Assembly: GCA_030068075.1 (NCBI GenBank) | Contig: CM057824.1 | Coordinates: 124,486,414 to 124,550,413 of the forward strand | Length of the DNA: 64,000 nucleotides | Direction of reading: 5' to 3' | Source of the DNA: Paguma larvata | Taxonomy: Eukaryota; Chordata; Mammalia; Carnivora; Viverridae | Shown: in pieces, positions 22,106-34,690 of the stretch | Position numbering within the stretch: the first letter of the stretch is position 1 | Layout: each line of letters opens with the position of its first letter | Translations under genes and position numbers: made by a program | Notes under the pieces: generated by a model | The model's input: only the letters and a program-made list of their open reading frames with translations | Database searches by the model: none | Told to the model about the DNA's origin: nothing

Positions 22106-23022
22106 AAGAATCTTGTATAACTCATATATTGTATACTGTTAGAGAGGTTAGCTGGGTAATTTATAAAAGGAATAGAAATAAATTCAATAGTTATTATTTT
22201 GTTAAATATACTCATCATAGTTATTCTAGGTAATTTGCAGAAACATTAAATGCATGCTTTCATTTCTAGAAACTTACCTTAAAATTAAACATAAACCCAT
22301 CAAGTATGAAATTTCTTATTAGCTGACTTAACTAGTAGTCACTTCACTAGCTTTACATTAAAAGAAAGTATTTAAAGCAATTCATTACCTTTTATCAGCC
22401 ACACGAAATCCTGAATGTAGTTACTTTCTACCCACCTTGATATCCCTGAAGTATATTACATAAAAGTTTAGAATAATCTTGAATTCACATAAACAGCTGA
22501 GTAATCTTTTACATACTACTGAAAGATATAAATCTTAAAATTATGGAATGAAATGGTATGCAATACATTTACACACTTCAGGAAATACATTTTGAAAGTA
22601 CTCCTGAAAGTCTCTATGGTATATGAATTTGGACATAAACTTTCTGTAGATAAGCACTTAATTATTCTCCCTAATTATTATTTTTTTCTACAATACAGAA
22701 AAGCATTGCTTCTAAGGGATTTCTAAAATGTACCTTTTTTTGCAATCATTTGTTCACCAAATAATTTTTCATTTTGACATCTCTTTTTCCTATATATCAT
22801 TTATAAAAGTCAAATGCTTGATCTTAAAACAGTAGGTCACATCCCTAAAAGGAAGGTTTCTTTTTGTCATAAAATAACATTATCTATTATCTAAAATTCT
22901 TCTATTTAAAATTCCATACTTATGTTAACCAAACAAGATTTTTTATTAAAATCAGACACCCTCTAAAGAGTAAAAAAAAAAGAAAAAAAAACTTGTTAGC
23001 TATTCACTCTATATATTTAATT
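22106..23022. other. Unique AT-rich non-coding stretch
   Basis: No gene or clear repeat. An A-rich run is at 22972-22990. Confidence 0.45.
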
Positions 23023-23032
23023 GGAATGAAAT

Positions 23033-23243
23033 ATTTTTTTAATGTTCATTTATTTATTTTGAGAGAGAGAAAGCACTCACACACAGGAGTAGGGGAGGGG
23101 CAGAGAGAGACGGAAAGAGTTCTCCCTCTGCACTGTCAGTGCAGAGCCCCACAGGGGGCTCTATCCCACAAACCTCGAATTCATGACCTGAGCTGAAATC
23201 AAGAGTCAGACACTCAACTGACTGAACCATCCACGTGCCCCTA
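23033..23243 (-). mobile_element. CAN-SINE
   Basis: TTTTTTAATGTTCATTTATT, a GA tract, GGGGAGGGGCAGAGAGAGAC, and a right end GAACCATCCACGTGCCCC. The target duplication has one mismatch (GGAATGAAAT at 23023-23032, GGAGTGAAAT at 23244-23253). Confidence 0.9.
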
Positions 23244-23479
23244 GGAGTGAAATCTTCTAAGTCAGCAGGTTGTAAACTCAAGTCATCCTTGCCAAAGGAA
23301 TGGTGATATTTTATAGAAGGTGAGAAGTTGCAGAGGTAATCATGGCTCATGAAGCAACTCAGAGAAGGGCAAAAACTGTTAGTATTGCTGATGAGTGCTG
23401 GAGTTTGCAAGAATATGTATAGAACTAACAAGCAAGTAATTTTGGATAGAGAATTAGGAGAAGCATTCCAGTTGATATC

Positions 23480-23600
23480 AGAAGTCCAAAGTGATTTTGT
23501 TTCTTTGCCACTTATTGCATGATGTTAGTAAAATGCTTTAACCTCTCTGAGTTAATTTTTGTATCACAAGTGCCGAGAAGACTAATTTAGAGTGTTGAGC
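23480..23600 (+). mobile_element. MIR fragment
   Basis: TTTGCCACTTATTGCATGAT and TGCTTTAACCTCTCTGAGTT match the conserved core of MIR (a tRNA-derived ancient SINE). Confidence 0.6.
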
Positions 23601-24519
23601 AGAGAATTTATTTTGTTGAAGGTTCAAGAGACAGTATTAGAAAACTTTACATTATACACAAATACTTGATATCATAACTGTGATAGTTTGTCTAGGGCTA
23701 TCCCTGAATATCTATAAATAAGAATTTTGAATCTTACAAGGTAAAGAATAGGTTTAGGTAGTTCTTTGCACAATATGCATAATTAGGCATTTTATAAACA
23801 CTTAATTATGATATTAATCATACTATCTACTGAAAATACAGTAATTTTTTCTATTTGCCCTTCCTTTTTGAAATGAAGAAAAAAAAAGATATTAAAACCT
23901 AGGTAGGAATTTTTAATCAAAACAGTATTTATATTTATTAACTGTATTTAAATATAGCACACAGAAGGAAGCTCTTAATCAGACTAAAAATAAATTTGGT
24001 ATTGATTTGAGTCCCTAATTTTCTTACACTTGCTAATCAAAGCACAATGTAACCTATTTAAAGTTTTTTAAGGCAATATGTCCTAAAACTTTTTGAAAAT
24101 AATTTGGTCCTAGTAGACAAAAATATCAACTATGGTTCGATAATTTTAAAATACCATGTGCATAATGTTATTTTTCAGATAACTCGAAAATGCATTGAAT
24201 TTTGAGCATTTCTTAATGAGTACTTTAGAAGTTTAGATAGCTTACTCACAATGCAACTAACTTAGAAAACAGTAAATTGCAAGATTCCCCAAATCTGTGA
24301 TTTTTAAAAAATTTTGAAATTTATTTTGGGAATATATACATTAAATTTTTAAAACGTAGCTTATTTTGAAAGCATCAAAATAAACACAAAAGTAATCTAC
24401 TATTATTTTGCTGTCTGATACAGAGTAACCAAGTTTTACTGTTTTTGACTTGGGGATAATTTTCATATCCAAGATTTACAAAAAGTAGAAGATAAAGTTC
24501 CTTATTCATCATTAGATTT
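23601..24519. other. Unique AT-rich non-coding stretch
   Basis: Nothing recognised. Confidence 0.45.
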
Positions 24520-25030
24520 CATTCTCCTGGGCCATGCTGTTTCTCACTGCTCTGTCTCCAGTGTTCCTGGCCTAGACCACACAGCGTCTCATCCACTCGA
24601 CCAATTAAATTCCAGCCATACTGCCTCTTTTTGACTGCAATATTGCATCATTTCATCATTCATCACTTGATTTAAAAAAAAATCACATTTGATCACCTCA
24701 CACCTTGAATGTCTCTGCAATGTATAGAGGATATATTCGAAATTATCCAATAATTAAGATCTTCATAATCTTTCATTAGGGTACTATTCTGAGGCTCATT
24801 ACTAATCGCTTTACTTTCCCATGTCTATGTGTAGTTTAATTGACAACTACCATGAACTAATTCCACAGTCATGCCATGCCTTTTCACACTTTTGTATTTA
24901 TCACATCTTTGTAAAAGAATAAAGTCCTATGCCTAAAATGTTGTTTGATTTCAACTCTCTTCAAATATAAACACAGATGTTGTTGCCTTCCGGACTCATC
25001 TTCCACAGGAACTCTTAATATTTTACATAT
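24520..25030 (+). mobile_element. L2 LINE fragment
   Basis: CAGCCATACTGCCTCTTTTT, CATGCCTTTTCACACTTTTG and GACTCATCTTCCACAGGAAC follow the order of the L2 3' coding end and UTR on the plus strand. It is diverged and non-coding. Confidence 0.45.
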
Positions 25031-25880
25031 ACCAATATATTTATATACATACCATGTATATACTATATGCTCACACAACATATGCTATACATACATACAT
25101 ATATAAATATAAAATATTAACATATTTTCCTTCTTGACTATCCTATGTCACATGCAGAATGTTTGATATTTGTACCAACTATGTGTTGATTGCCTCAATT
25201 AGGGCTAAAGAAAATCTCACTTCAATGACAGTAGTGTTAAAGGATATTTCCAAGAACAGTTAAAATCAAAACTCTCATAAAAAGATAAATGAGCACTTGT
25301 CAAAAATTTTACTTAACTCCTTAATTAATGAAAGAATCACTAAGATGTTACTACTGCTGCATAGGAGAATTCAAAGTATCATATATATTTGGGTTCTTCA
25401 GTAGAACAAAATAAACTTACAATAGTTAGAAAACTGATTTTATTAATCAGAGGGACATAAATTTTCTATATCTATGAACAAGATGATATGCTTTGTTATC
25501 TAATACCCTGAGTTGAAATGGTTCAAAGACAAGTTGATAATCTTGAAAACTGATAATCTGGAAAGAGGAACAGACATTCAGTAATGTGTTATTTTCTTAT
25601 GCCCATTTTAAAGTATTTAAGAGAATTAATAAAAAAAATCTTTGCACAAACCTATATTTTACAACAAAGTATGTGTTCAAATGATAAAGAAATAGGGAAA
25701 TTATATCTACTAGTCCCTGAGAGACCCTTGAAATTATTAGTTGAGTATTTTTGAGATGTCCAAAAGGATGTTACTCAAGCATTACAGTTATTTGCAAAAA
25801 TTCCTTAGTGAATTTATTTCTAATAGATGATTAATTCTAAGGCCAACACAAGGCAAACAGTAGGTCATTTCCATCAAAAG
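25031..25880. other. Unique AT-rich non-coding stretch
   Basis: A patch with ATACATACATACATATATAA is near 25087-25110. No gene or transposon is recognised. Confidence 0.45.
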
Positions 25881-25892
25881 TAGCAAATTTCC

Positions 25893-26016
25893 GGGGGCAC
25901 CTGTGTGGTTCAGTTGGTTAAGCATTCGACTCTTGATTTTGGTTCAGGTTATAATCTCACAGTCATGATTTCAAGCCCATCATAGGGCTCCGAGGTGGGC
26001 AAGAAGCCTGCTTGGG

Positions 26017-26053
<37 letters not shown>

Positions 26054-26091
26054 CTCCTCTCCCACTTGAGCTTTCTCTCTCATAAAAAAAA
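25893..26091 (+). mobile_element. CAN-SINE, older subtype, with pure CT tract
   Basis: The head is GGGGGCACCTGTGTGGTTCA followed by GACTCTTGATTTTGGTTCAG, a subtype lacking CAGCTCAGAGCC. It carries a (TC)n tract at about 26021-26050. TAGCAAATTTCC before it and AGTAAATTCC after it are a likely diverged target duplication. Confidence 0.88.
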
Positions 26092-26189
26092 TAGTAAATT
26101 CCTCAAAGAATTTTACCCTAAACCTGAACTCTTAAGAACGTTATTCACTTTCAAAGTCTGACTCCAGCATCATCTTTTTAAAAAGCCCC

Positions 26190-26410
26190 AAACTGCAGGA
26201 GAGACTTCACTCCTTCCTCCTGAGTGGTCTGCATTGTCTCTGCAGACACTTCTGTGATAGCATGAATCCACTCTTAATGCCCTGTGTGTTACCTATTTCA
26301 CCATTTTAGACACGAGCTCTTTGAAGGTAGGCTCTGCATCTAATCCATCCCTGTGTTTCCAGTAACTCATCCATTTATCCCATACATGATTTTCAAAAAT
26401 GTCTGGTTAA
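26190..26410 (+). mobile_element. L2 LINE 3' fragment
   Basis: ACGAGCTCTTTGAAGGTAGG and CATCCCTGTGTTTCCAGTAA match the conserved L2 3' end pattern. It ends just before the next SINE. Confidence 0.55.
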
Positions 26411-26434
26411 AACCTTAATAAAAAGGGGTAACAC

Positions 26435-26563
26435 TGGGGCATCTAGGTGGCTCAGTTGATTAAGCGTCCGATTATTGATTTCAGCTCAAGTCATGATCTC
26501 AGGGTTTCATGTGTTCAAGCCCCATGATGGACTCTGAACTAACAGAGCAGAGCCTGCTTGGGA

Positions 26564-26618
<55 letters not shown>

Positions 26619-26672
26619 CCTCCCACATTCACTCTTTCTGTGTCTCTCTCAAAATAAATAAACTTACAAAAC
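26435..26672 (+). mobile_element. CAN-SINE with long CT tract
   Basis: The head GGGGCATCTAGGTGGCTCAG and a (TC)n tract of about 48 bp (26570-26617), then an AAAATAAATAAACTTAC tail. It is the same older subtype as 25893-26091. Confidence 0.9.
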
Positions 26673-27449
26673 GGATAATATGGAAAAAAATGATAAATTC
26701 ATTTTTAAATGAAATTAATTGAAGCCGCCTTTCTTGTTTTTGAATAAGGGGCTTAACATATTAAATTAACTTAAGCAATGATAAACACCAGAGAAAATAC
26801 TAAAAGTATCATAAATTCATGAGTATATGTACCTACTTGTGTTTCCAGGGACATCTAGGTCATGTCATGAATATATATATGTTCATATATATATTCAATA
26901 TATATACATATATTTTAAGATAGTTGTGCACTACTGAGGATTTGTAAATAAATAGTAATTAATAATAAAGTTAAACTTGCAGAACAGTACTTAAAATCTT
27001 AAACACATTATATACCTTCTATGTTATTCTATATTCTATATATTATAGTAATATTCTAGATGATAAATTATTTTCTACATTGACTTTATATCAGCCACCT
27101 GTCCCCTTATCCTAGTTGTAAGATTCCTTACATAAAATAAAACTGCTTAAATCCTTGTTTAACTTACTGTTTATTTTTTGCTCAAACTCTGCATCTGGTA
27201 GAGTTTGTGAGCTAAATATAATTCGTAAGGGAATTATTAGGATAAGTTATCTTGCATATTAATGGCTTTAGTTGTTATACCCAGAATTTGTATTAAACTA
27301 AGCTCTCAGGAAAGAAAATAATGTACAGTCTTTTCTTTCATAGATGTTGGGATTATGTGGCTCGGAGGATGTGGATTTGTACAAATTAATATTGGTGTTT
27401 AACAGGAGTTGACTAACGTTAATGCTGTGTTTAGTATGTACCGCCATGG
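26673..27449. other. AT-rich stretch with a TA-repeat palindromic patch
   Basis: At about 26869-26915 alternating TA runs form self-complementary sequence. Otherwise nothing is recognised. Confidence 0.5.
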
Positions 27450-27620
27450 ATAAAGATGCTTTCCTTATCATTACATTCTATACTCACCACATCCTATGGG
27501 GATGTAAAGAGCCCTCTTTTCTAAATGAGAAAAGTGAGACTCTGAGAGATCAAGTTTATCTTCCAAGGTAAAACAGTAGAGAATGTCCAACCAAGATAAA
27601 GCCCAAGACCAATTTAATAC
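27450..27620 (-). mobile_element. MIR fragment
   Basis: The plus strand shows AAATGAGAAAAGTGAGACTC then TGAGAGATCAAG and CAGTAGAGAATGTCCAACCA. This is the reverse complement of the MIR core order. Confidence 0.55.
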
Positions 27621-29904
27621 TCAAGGAGGAACAAAAGGTGCTTAAAACTTTTGACACAAGAGAATGCCTATACGTGTGTTGCAGTTTAGACTGCATCATG
27701 AAGGGATTTACTGCCTTTTGATTTTGCATATTCAAATTTGAGAAGAGCTGATGATAATTAATACATTAATTAAAGATGGAAATCTTCAAATCAGCCTAAT
27801 ATAATGTGACATAAAATGGCAAATACCAAAGAAGCAGAAAGATATTCATTAAAATTTAAAATAAGTAAATTATAAGTCTTTTAAATTTTCCAGATAATAG
27901 ACAATAAATGAGGACGGTTATTAGACAGTAATGCAGAACAATGATTTAGCTAGTGAAAACTGCCCCTTGTGTGCCTTTGGGGCAGCTTCCATTCATTCCT
28001 TAGTAGGTTGCAGGTGATGGTAAACTCTCTAACAGTGGAAAACTATATACCTCTATCTGGAAAGGTAGGACAGCAAAATATCTAAACTGGGTTTCAGGAA
28101 GATTTGCGATCGAGCCACTCCTTTCTCTGTTTTGATATCCCTGTTTCCAGATCCAGCCCTCGAAGTTGGGAGGAGTGGACCAGTAAAGAGCTGAATAGTG
28201 CAAATTTGACTCCCAACCCGTGGCTAGAAGGCTGTTGGTTTTAGACCTGGTTTGGCCAGATGCCGGTGTGCCCATTCCCATAATGCTTCCTAGATTAGTC
28301 AGTGACAGTCAGGAAACATGGCATCTTCAAATGGGGGAACTTAGAATTTGATAAAGGGGGTACTTTGGGCAGAGAACTATCAAGTTCCCAGAGATGGCAT
28401 AATATTCCAGGCATGAAGGGGCAAAAAGTTGGGAGGGACTATCTGAAAGTGAGCCTGCAAAAGTTCAACTTCTCTTTTCAGTGATTAAGCTGTTATATGG
28501 GGAGAAGCTAGGAGGCAAAAGACAAGGATTCTGAGTGGAGCTAAACAGCTGCTCGTACGGGTGGGCTGTAACTAACATAGGTATGTAGCACACATCTAGA
28601 GGTTTATTTTTTCCCTCAAGGGCACCCATTCCTCAGGAACAGGAGTGTCATGTGTGTTGATCTAGGAGGTGCCTCTATCCTGCTCTATTTGCTCACTTGA
28701 AATTTCTCACCTCAAAAGTTCTCATATTAGCCTCCCCCACCCCATCCTAGCCTTATTCTTTCTTACAAAAATCTACTCCTACCCGTAGAGAAAGAAGCAT
28801 CACTTTTGTTGGACAAAAGGGTACAAAATAACAACAGCTAAGTGTTTTATGCCTGGCACCTTGCCCTCTGAAGAGAATACGAGGTTCGTCTCTATTTTAC
28901 TAAGAGAAAAGGCTTAAAAAAAAACTAATTATACTAGTTGTCCAGGCTTTTATCAAAGCTATTAAAACTAAGAGTGACTTTATATAAGTAATATTTCCAA
29001 ATAAATATTTTAAAGATTATTTTCACATTTTCTAAAAATAAGCTGACTCAATATACCAGCTAATTTGTACATGTCATTTCTCTATGTCTTTTGAAAAAAG
29101 ATCTAAAGAAAACAAACCCATAATAATATACAGTATTTACATTACATCTTTCAGCCTTTATATATATATATATATGCTCCTGATCTGTGGCACTCAATTG
29201 GGTATCTGTGGGATGAACTAAGATTCTGGTATGTAGCCAATAGAGGACAAAAGCAGCCAATTTATGGGACACATAGAGATATCACCTTCCCTATCGGTTC
29301 ATTTGGAATTCACCTTGTAGCTTACTTACACACAAACAGAGTAAACACTTTCCCTCTGGAATATCAAGGTGTTCTATTCTGAGAACAGCAGAATTTGATG
29401 CAGGTGGCTATTGAATTAGCTATTAACAGTTGATTAGGAGGATACATTCAGAATGTTCTATTTCTCTCTAGAACAAAGAAAAGGCAATTTTAAACAGAAC
29501 TCTCAGCTTCTAATATTATGTCTGATTCCATCATACTATTTTGTATGAAATAGAACTATAATTCAAACCCCTAAGTTAATGGAGTTTGACAGGAAGGTAC
29601 ACATCACATTTTGCAAAAAGAGCCTTGATTACTTTTGGTGCTTCCTCTTGGTAATAAAGCCTTGACAGCTTCCATTTCTCAAAAGAACAGCTTTATTATT
29701 TTCTCCTCAATTCTAAGTAGTTACTTAACTCTAAAATGGTTGCGAGTAAATGGGAGCTTCTCTACTGAAAAGAAGAAAGAAAGCAGGTAAAGAGGAGATT
29801 CTTACACACTTTCTTCCAATCTTCTATCACTTAAGAAGCTTAAAGTAATTTGGACACAATTTAAAATGGTGAATCCTTTCAAATGTTTTAGTTATCACTT
29901 AGAG
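27621..29904. other. Unique non-coding stretch
   Basis: No transposon is recognised with confidence. A possible MIR scrap lies at 28840-28920 and a short (TA)n at 29157-29175. Short frames near 28000-28484 have no known family. Confidence 0.4.
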
Positions 29905-30340
29905 ACTGTATCAGTCAAGGTTCAGGCAAAAAAACAGATTGCATACTTTCCAAATGGGTAAATCCAGGAGAATTTAATAAAGTCACTATTTATAAAAGTG
30001 CGGGCTGTTGTTTAGGAAAACTGTGATGAATGGTTTAGTTCTCTGGGGATGGGAACAGTAGGGCATCTTAGTATATTCTAAGACTAAAGAGGCCAAAAGA
30101 GGGACCAGGGGTCTAGATGAAGTGATCCTAGTTGAGGGAAGCAGTCAGCATGAGATAATCTCAGAGCAAGCAAGCAGGGAAAATTACTACCTTGGCTTCT
30201 TTTTTGCTCCTCTTTCTGAGTTTATGGTGTATTCCTTGTTGACCAAAGCAGCTGGGTGTCTATTAATGCTACCCTTTATCAGTCATCCTTCTCGAGGGCA
30301 AAGTAACTTGGGAAAGGATAGAACAGAGCTGGAGGGGTAA
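29905..30340 (-). mobile_element. Old interspersed repeat, family uncertain
   Basis: CTGTATCAGTCAAGGTTCAG then a GCAAAAAAACAG run and AATAAAGTCACTATTTATA read like the antisense end of an old LTR or LINE 3' end. The start resembles, but is not the same as, the MLT2-like copies at 10218 and 57869. Confidence 0.35.
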
Positions 30341-30894
30341 ATGAAATATATCTCGGGGGACATTCTTTTAGGCAATCATTTCAATTATTTCTGTTGGCTG
30401 ACCATTGCTCTTAAAGGGCATACATTTGTGTTAGGACTACGGGCCACTCTATAATTAAGTTGTGTTTCAGGAAGGAATGACACGATCCAGTTTGTACTCA
30501 GGAACCACACATGGCTACCAAAGTGTTTCAACCACACAGAACTGAAAGCAATGCCAATTTGACTGTCTAGAAAATCCAAGAGAGCTCAGAGAGGATAGAC
30601 CAATACATCATCTGGTAGACTTCAGGCAGAATAACTGACCCAGAACATCAACCAACTCCAGAAGAAATAGAAACACAATGGAAATGTTCTGGCTTTTCCA
30701 TAAGATTCACCACTGGTAAGTTTTATCTTCATTATTTATACATTGTTTCTTTTTTAAGCATACATACACACCATTAATCCTGCATAAACTAGCACCTTCC
30801 CATGCCTGAGATAGTTGCATATTGTCTCAATTTTTCTGCAGTTTACCACTAGTTATAAAGTACATATATTTCTCTAGTCTCTTTGCATTTAGGA
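30341..30894. other. Non-coding stretch, nothing recognised
   Basis: May include a continuation of the old repeat ending at 30340. No gene is seen. Confidence 0.35.
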
Positions 30895-31035
30895 CACATT
30901 TAATAAATTTAACAAATATTCATCAAGTAATTACATGTGCAGGTCATTGTTCTATGTTCTGGGGATAAAGTCACTGAAGTAAAATCCTATCCACCCAGGA
31001 CTTAGAGGAGTCAAAGTCTGAAGCACTTTTGTAGT
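30895..31035 (-). mobile_element. L2 LINE 3' end
   Basis: The plus strand shows AACAAATATTCATCAAGTAA, GTTCTATGTTCTGGGGATAA, and GGACTTAGAGGAGTCAAAGT. This is the reverse complement of the L2 3' terminus. Confidence 0.65.
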
Positions 31036-31199
31036 CAGACCACCAGGCAACTTAAGGAAAATGTAGATTTAGGTAAAAAGTACCATTAAATACCTGATCA
31101 AATAAATCCATCTCATAGTCATTGTTCAGAGTTTTATATTCATTTCATATATGTGGAAAGTTATAATCCTTGGTTTTAAAGAATATGTGTTTTCCCACT

Positions 31200-31391
31200 G
31201 GTGCCTGGATGGTTCAGTTTGTTGAGCATCTGACTCCTGATTTCAGCTCAGTTCATGATCCGAGGGTCATGGGATTGAGCCCTGTGACAGGCTCTGTGCT
31301 GAGTGTGGAGCCTGATTAAGATTCTTTCTCTCTCTCCCTCTGTCCCTCTCCCTGGCTCATGTGTGCTCCCTTTCTAAAATAAAGACAAATT
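31200..31391 (+). mobile_element. CAN-SINE, older subtype
   Basis: GGTGCCTGGATGGTTCAGTT, then GACTCCTGATTTCAGCTCAG, a CT-rich segment and a CTAAAATAAAGAC tail. Confidence 0.88.
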
Positions 31392-33150
31392 AAAATCACA
31401 GAAAATAATTTATATTTTCCCAGAAAATACGTACAAGTCTAAGCATTATATTGTGGTATACTCATTTTTTTTGTCATTGTGTGAATTTCTAAAGCAGGAG
31501 ACAGTGTTCCATTCAAGTGAGATAGAACACTGCCAAGTGAAGCACAACATGATGCAATGTTTAAAATATTTGTGAAGATGTTCAGAATAGGAATGCAGAT
31601 TTCCATTTTATTTTTATTTCAGGGGAGCAGAGCTGAGCTGTGCTACGTACACATTTGTCGAAGCAGTCATTGATGCATGAATGCTTGCTTACTTGTTCCA
31701 TTTTCATCCACTGCAGTAACTCGGATCATGTTCTTGTTTGGTACTTTAGTAACAGGAAAGTGGTGGGCTGGTTTGAAGAATACAGTTCAGGATTTCTTTA
31801 AATCTCTCTCTTTTTCTCTCTATCTCACTTCCTCCCTCTCTCTCTTTTGACATTTCTCGTTGTATTGCACCATGTCAGGTAAGCATGAACCTCTGTGTAC
31901 AGTATATTGAATTTTCTTCAGGTAGTTCAAACAAATTAATTCTCTACCCACACATCATTTAAAGTACTAATTCCCTGTGCAGCCCAGCAAACTTCAGTCT
32001 GTACCTGTTCAGCATTTAAAGTTAAGGCAGTGCAGCATAAACACCTGTTAAAGTTTATAGCCATCTGCTTCCTCAAGAAATCTAAATTCTAATAATATGA
32101 AATTAACAGATGGGAAAGAGCTGTAACCTCAGCTCTGAAGAGGGTAACTGCAACCTTTGAATTAACATTCTGCCATTTTGCTGGTAATTGTTTGCAATGA
32201 CCACAGGGACACAGTACAGCAGTGATGTCCCATCAGTGACACGGTTTGTTTTTGTTCAGGGATAGTTTGAAGAGAGTATTTCTTAATAATTTCTAAAACT
32301 CCACATTTAGGTGAATCTCCCTCCTCTCAGTGAAAGAGCAAAATAATTAAGGTATAATGAAATGTGGTTCAACATATGACAATCCTGAGGGTAATGAAAA
32401 GATACCTTTGAGACTGGAAATGGCAGTGTTTTAAATAAGAAATTAAAGTTGGTTGTAATGCAGTTTTATAAAATTAAGTATAAAACTTGGATATCGAGAG
32501 AAAATCCAGAGCAAACTGTGTGGATTTTCAGGAACTAGCCCTCTTCATATTCACAAATAACTGAGAAACTTTTTGTTTCATGAAGACTAATTCACCAAAA
32601 AACAATTAAAGACCTCAAGGTTTTGTTTTGCCTCGCAAAATTAGCATGTATTTGTGCTGTTTTCTATCTCTGGTCGTAAAAGTAATGCCTGCTCGATATA
32701 AATAATTCAAACCATACAGAACGCATAAAGTGGAAATGGAAGGCAGCCATGATTTCATGCTCCACAAACCTGAGGAACAAACATCAATAAATCTCTTTTA
32801 TTTGTCCAATTAATTACTCAAGAACTCACGTGCTAGTTTTATAATGAGCCTGACATCTACCTTGTGGGGCTGTCCCCAACTGTCCATAATTCTCAGGAGC
32901 TAAATAGCCCCAGTCATGACCAATCCACAATGTGAAGAGAATACCCACGTCCAAGCCCTGTTTGGTGGTATGGTGCCTTTTCCACTCCCCACTGGTTCTC
33001 TTGAAGTCTGGTCCTCTCTACACCATCAGTGGGGTCGGCCTCCATCGTACAGATGCTCAGCGGTGCATGTGTCTGTAAGGCCCACTGCAGCCTTTGCTAA
33101 TAGACTTCAACCCTGCCCTGACCACTGAACTTGTCCAAGTTGTCCCTCCT
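31392..33150. other. Repeat-free, higher-complexity stretch
   Basis: About 1.7 kb without recognised transposons, unusual for this window. It contains a pyrimidine-rich tract at about 31800-31856 followed by CACCATGTCAGGTAAGC. A more GC-rich segment lies at 32870-33130. No exon chain or known protein is recognised. It may be constrained non-coding DNA. Confidence 0.4.
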
Positions 33151-33154
33151 GCTG

Positions 33155-34180
33155 AATGTATTAGTCTTCTATCACTGCCATGGCAAATATAGAAACCAAA
33201 GAAGACCATCCACATAAAAAGAAACAAAGGCTATTTATACAGAGTTTGTCATAGTAAGAGAATCAGTCACCATAACTTGCATTTGACAGAGACTCTGAGG
33301 CATGCAGGTGAGTACAGAAGCTTTAAAGTGGAACAGAGAGAAGGCTTAACATGAGTCCTGACAGGAGGCTCCTGGCAAGGGTAAGCTAGAGGAGGGCTAA
33401 TTAGAAATAATGGATCCTCTGTGTTTGGTTAGGGAAGCATATTTGACTTTTTCTGGTTGAGCCTACGTAGAGAGTAGGGAAAAAAATTAGAGAAGCTGTA
33501 AGTTATTGATCGAAGTCCTGCTACTTTTGAACCAATTGCTACAGAGATTGGGGTTTGTCTTCCTGCATTGGCTGCTATAGAGGTTGTGAGTCAGATTTCT
33601 ATTTTTATATATGATGTGACTATTGTCCATTTGTATATTCAGTCTCTCATAAAATTACTGTGAACCTAATGGATTTAATGATACAAAATTATTGTGTCAC
33701 AGTTCTATAGGTTAAGGGTCTCAGAGCTAATAGTCATAAAGGGTGTTGCATTCTTATTTTTAATGTTTATTTAGTTATTTTTAGAGAGAGAGAGAGAGAG
33801 AGAGGCAGAGAGAGAGGGAGAGAGAATCCCAAGCAGGCTCTATAGCATCTGCACAGAGCCCAACAAGGGCTTGAACCCACAAACCGCAAGATCTTGACCT
33901 GAGCTGAAATCAAGAGTCAGACATTCACCCGGACTGAGCCACCCAGACGCCCCAAGGGTATTCCATTCTGAATGCTCCAGTAAAGAATCCATTCCCTGCT
34001 CATTCGGATTTTTGGCTGCATTCAGTTTCTTGTGGTTAGAGGTCTGAGGTTCTAGTTTTCTCTCTGGCTGTAAAATAAGGGTACTTCCCAGCTCCTAAAG
34101 GCCATTGCATTTCTCAGCTCAAGGCTCTCTTAACTTCAAAGCCAAGAAATGGGGGCTCTCTATTGTTTAAAAATGTTACG
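33155..34180 (-). mobile_element. Old LTR-type repeat remnants (antisense), split by a SINE
   Basis: TGTATTAGTCTTCTATCACT at 33158 looks like an antisense LTR end. TTGTGTCACAGTTCTATAGG (about 33694) and CAGTTTCTTGTGGTTAGAGG (about 34024), either side of a SINE, look like one antisense ERVL/MaLR-type element. Exact family and internal borders are unclear. Confidence 0.35.
33755..33953 (-). mobile_element. CAN-SINE nested in an old repeat
   Basis: TTTTTAATGTTTATTTAGTT, a GA tract, and the head GAGCCACCCAGACGCCCC. A 16-bp target duplication with two mismatches (33739-33754 and 33954-33969) dates it as moderately old. Confidence 0.93.
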
Positions 34181-34189
34181 ATACAAACA

Positions 34190-34480
34190 GGAAACTAATA
34201 CAGATGTGAAGGATGAGTAGGCATTTATTAGGTACTGTGAATGTGAATGCTTAGGTAGCAGGAGAGGAGGTGGGGCATTCAAAACAAAGGAAGTAGCATG
34301 TGCAAAGGCACTGAGGCATCAAGAGCAGAATTCAGGCATTAAGAATTGCTGGAGATTGCTAGAATCTGAAGTATAAGGAGCGGCACAGAGCAAAACTGCA
34401 ATGGTCATCACAGGTAAAACCAAGACACTTGTGTTGTCATAATTAGGGTTTAAGATTTTTTTCACAGCATACAAAAGTAA
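34190..34480 (-). mobile_element. L2 LINE fragment
   Basis: The plus strand GATGAGTAGGCATTTATTAG, GTAGCATGTGCAAAGGCACT and GAGGCATCAAGAGCAG follow the antisense L2 order. Confidence 0.45.
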
Positions 34481-34534
34481 CTGGCATACCAATTTTTCAG
34501 ACACGAACGACAGCAGATTTCAAACTACCCTAGC

Positions 34535-34690
34535 TTTAGAATTACTTAGAGGTGAATTCAAATTCTGTTTCTGCCATTCATGAACTGCATGGCCATGGTC
34601 AATTTCCTTAACTTTGTGGATTACCCCATGTGCTCATCTGTGAGCTAGAGATAACCAAAACTTGAACATGTATTGTCAGAATTTAATGGC
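34535..34690 (+). mobile_element. MIR fragment
   Basis: GTTTCTGCCATTCATGAACT, then TCAATTTCCTTAACTTTGTG and GTGCTCATCTGTGAGCTAGA match the MIR core on the plus strand. Confidence 0.6.

Noticed and set aside
26869..26915. Palindromic TA-rich patch
   Set aside because: Self-complementarity is expected from alternating TA; no flanking structure suggests an origin or a cruciform function.
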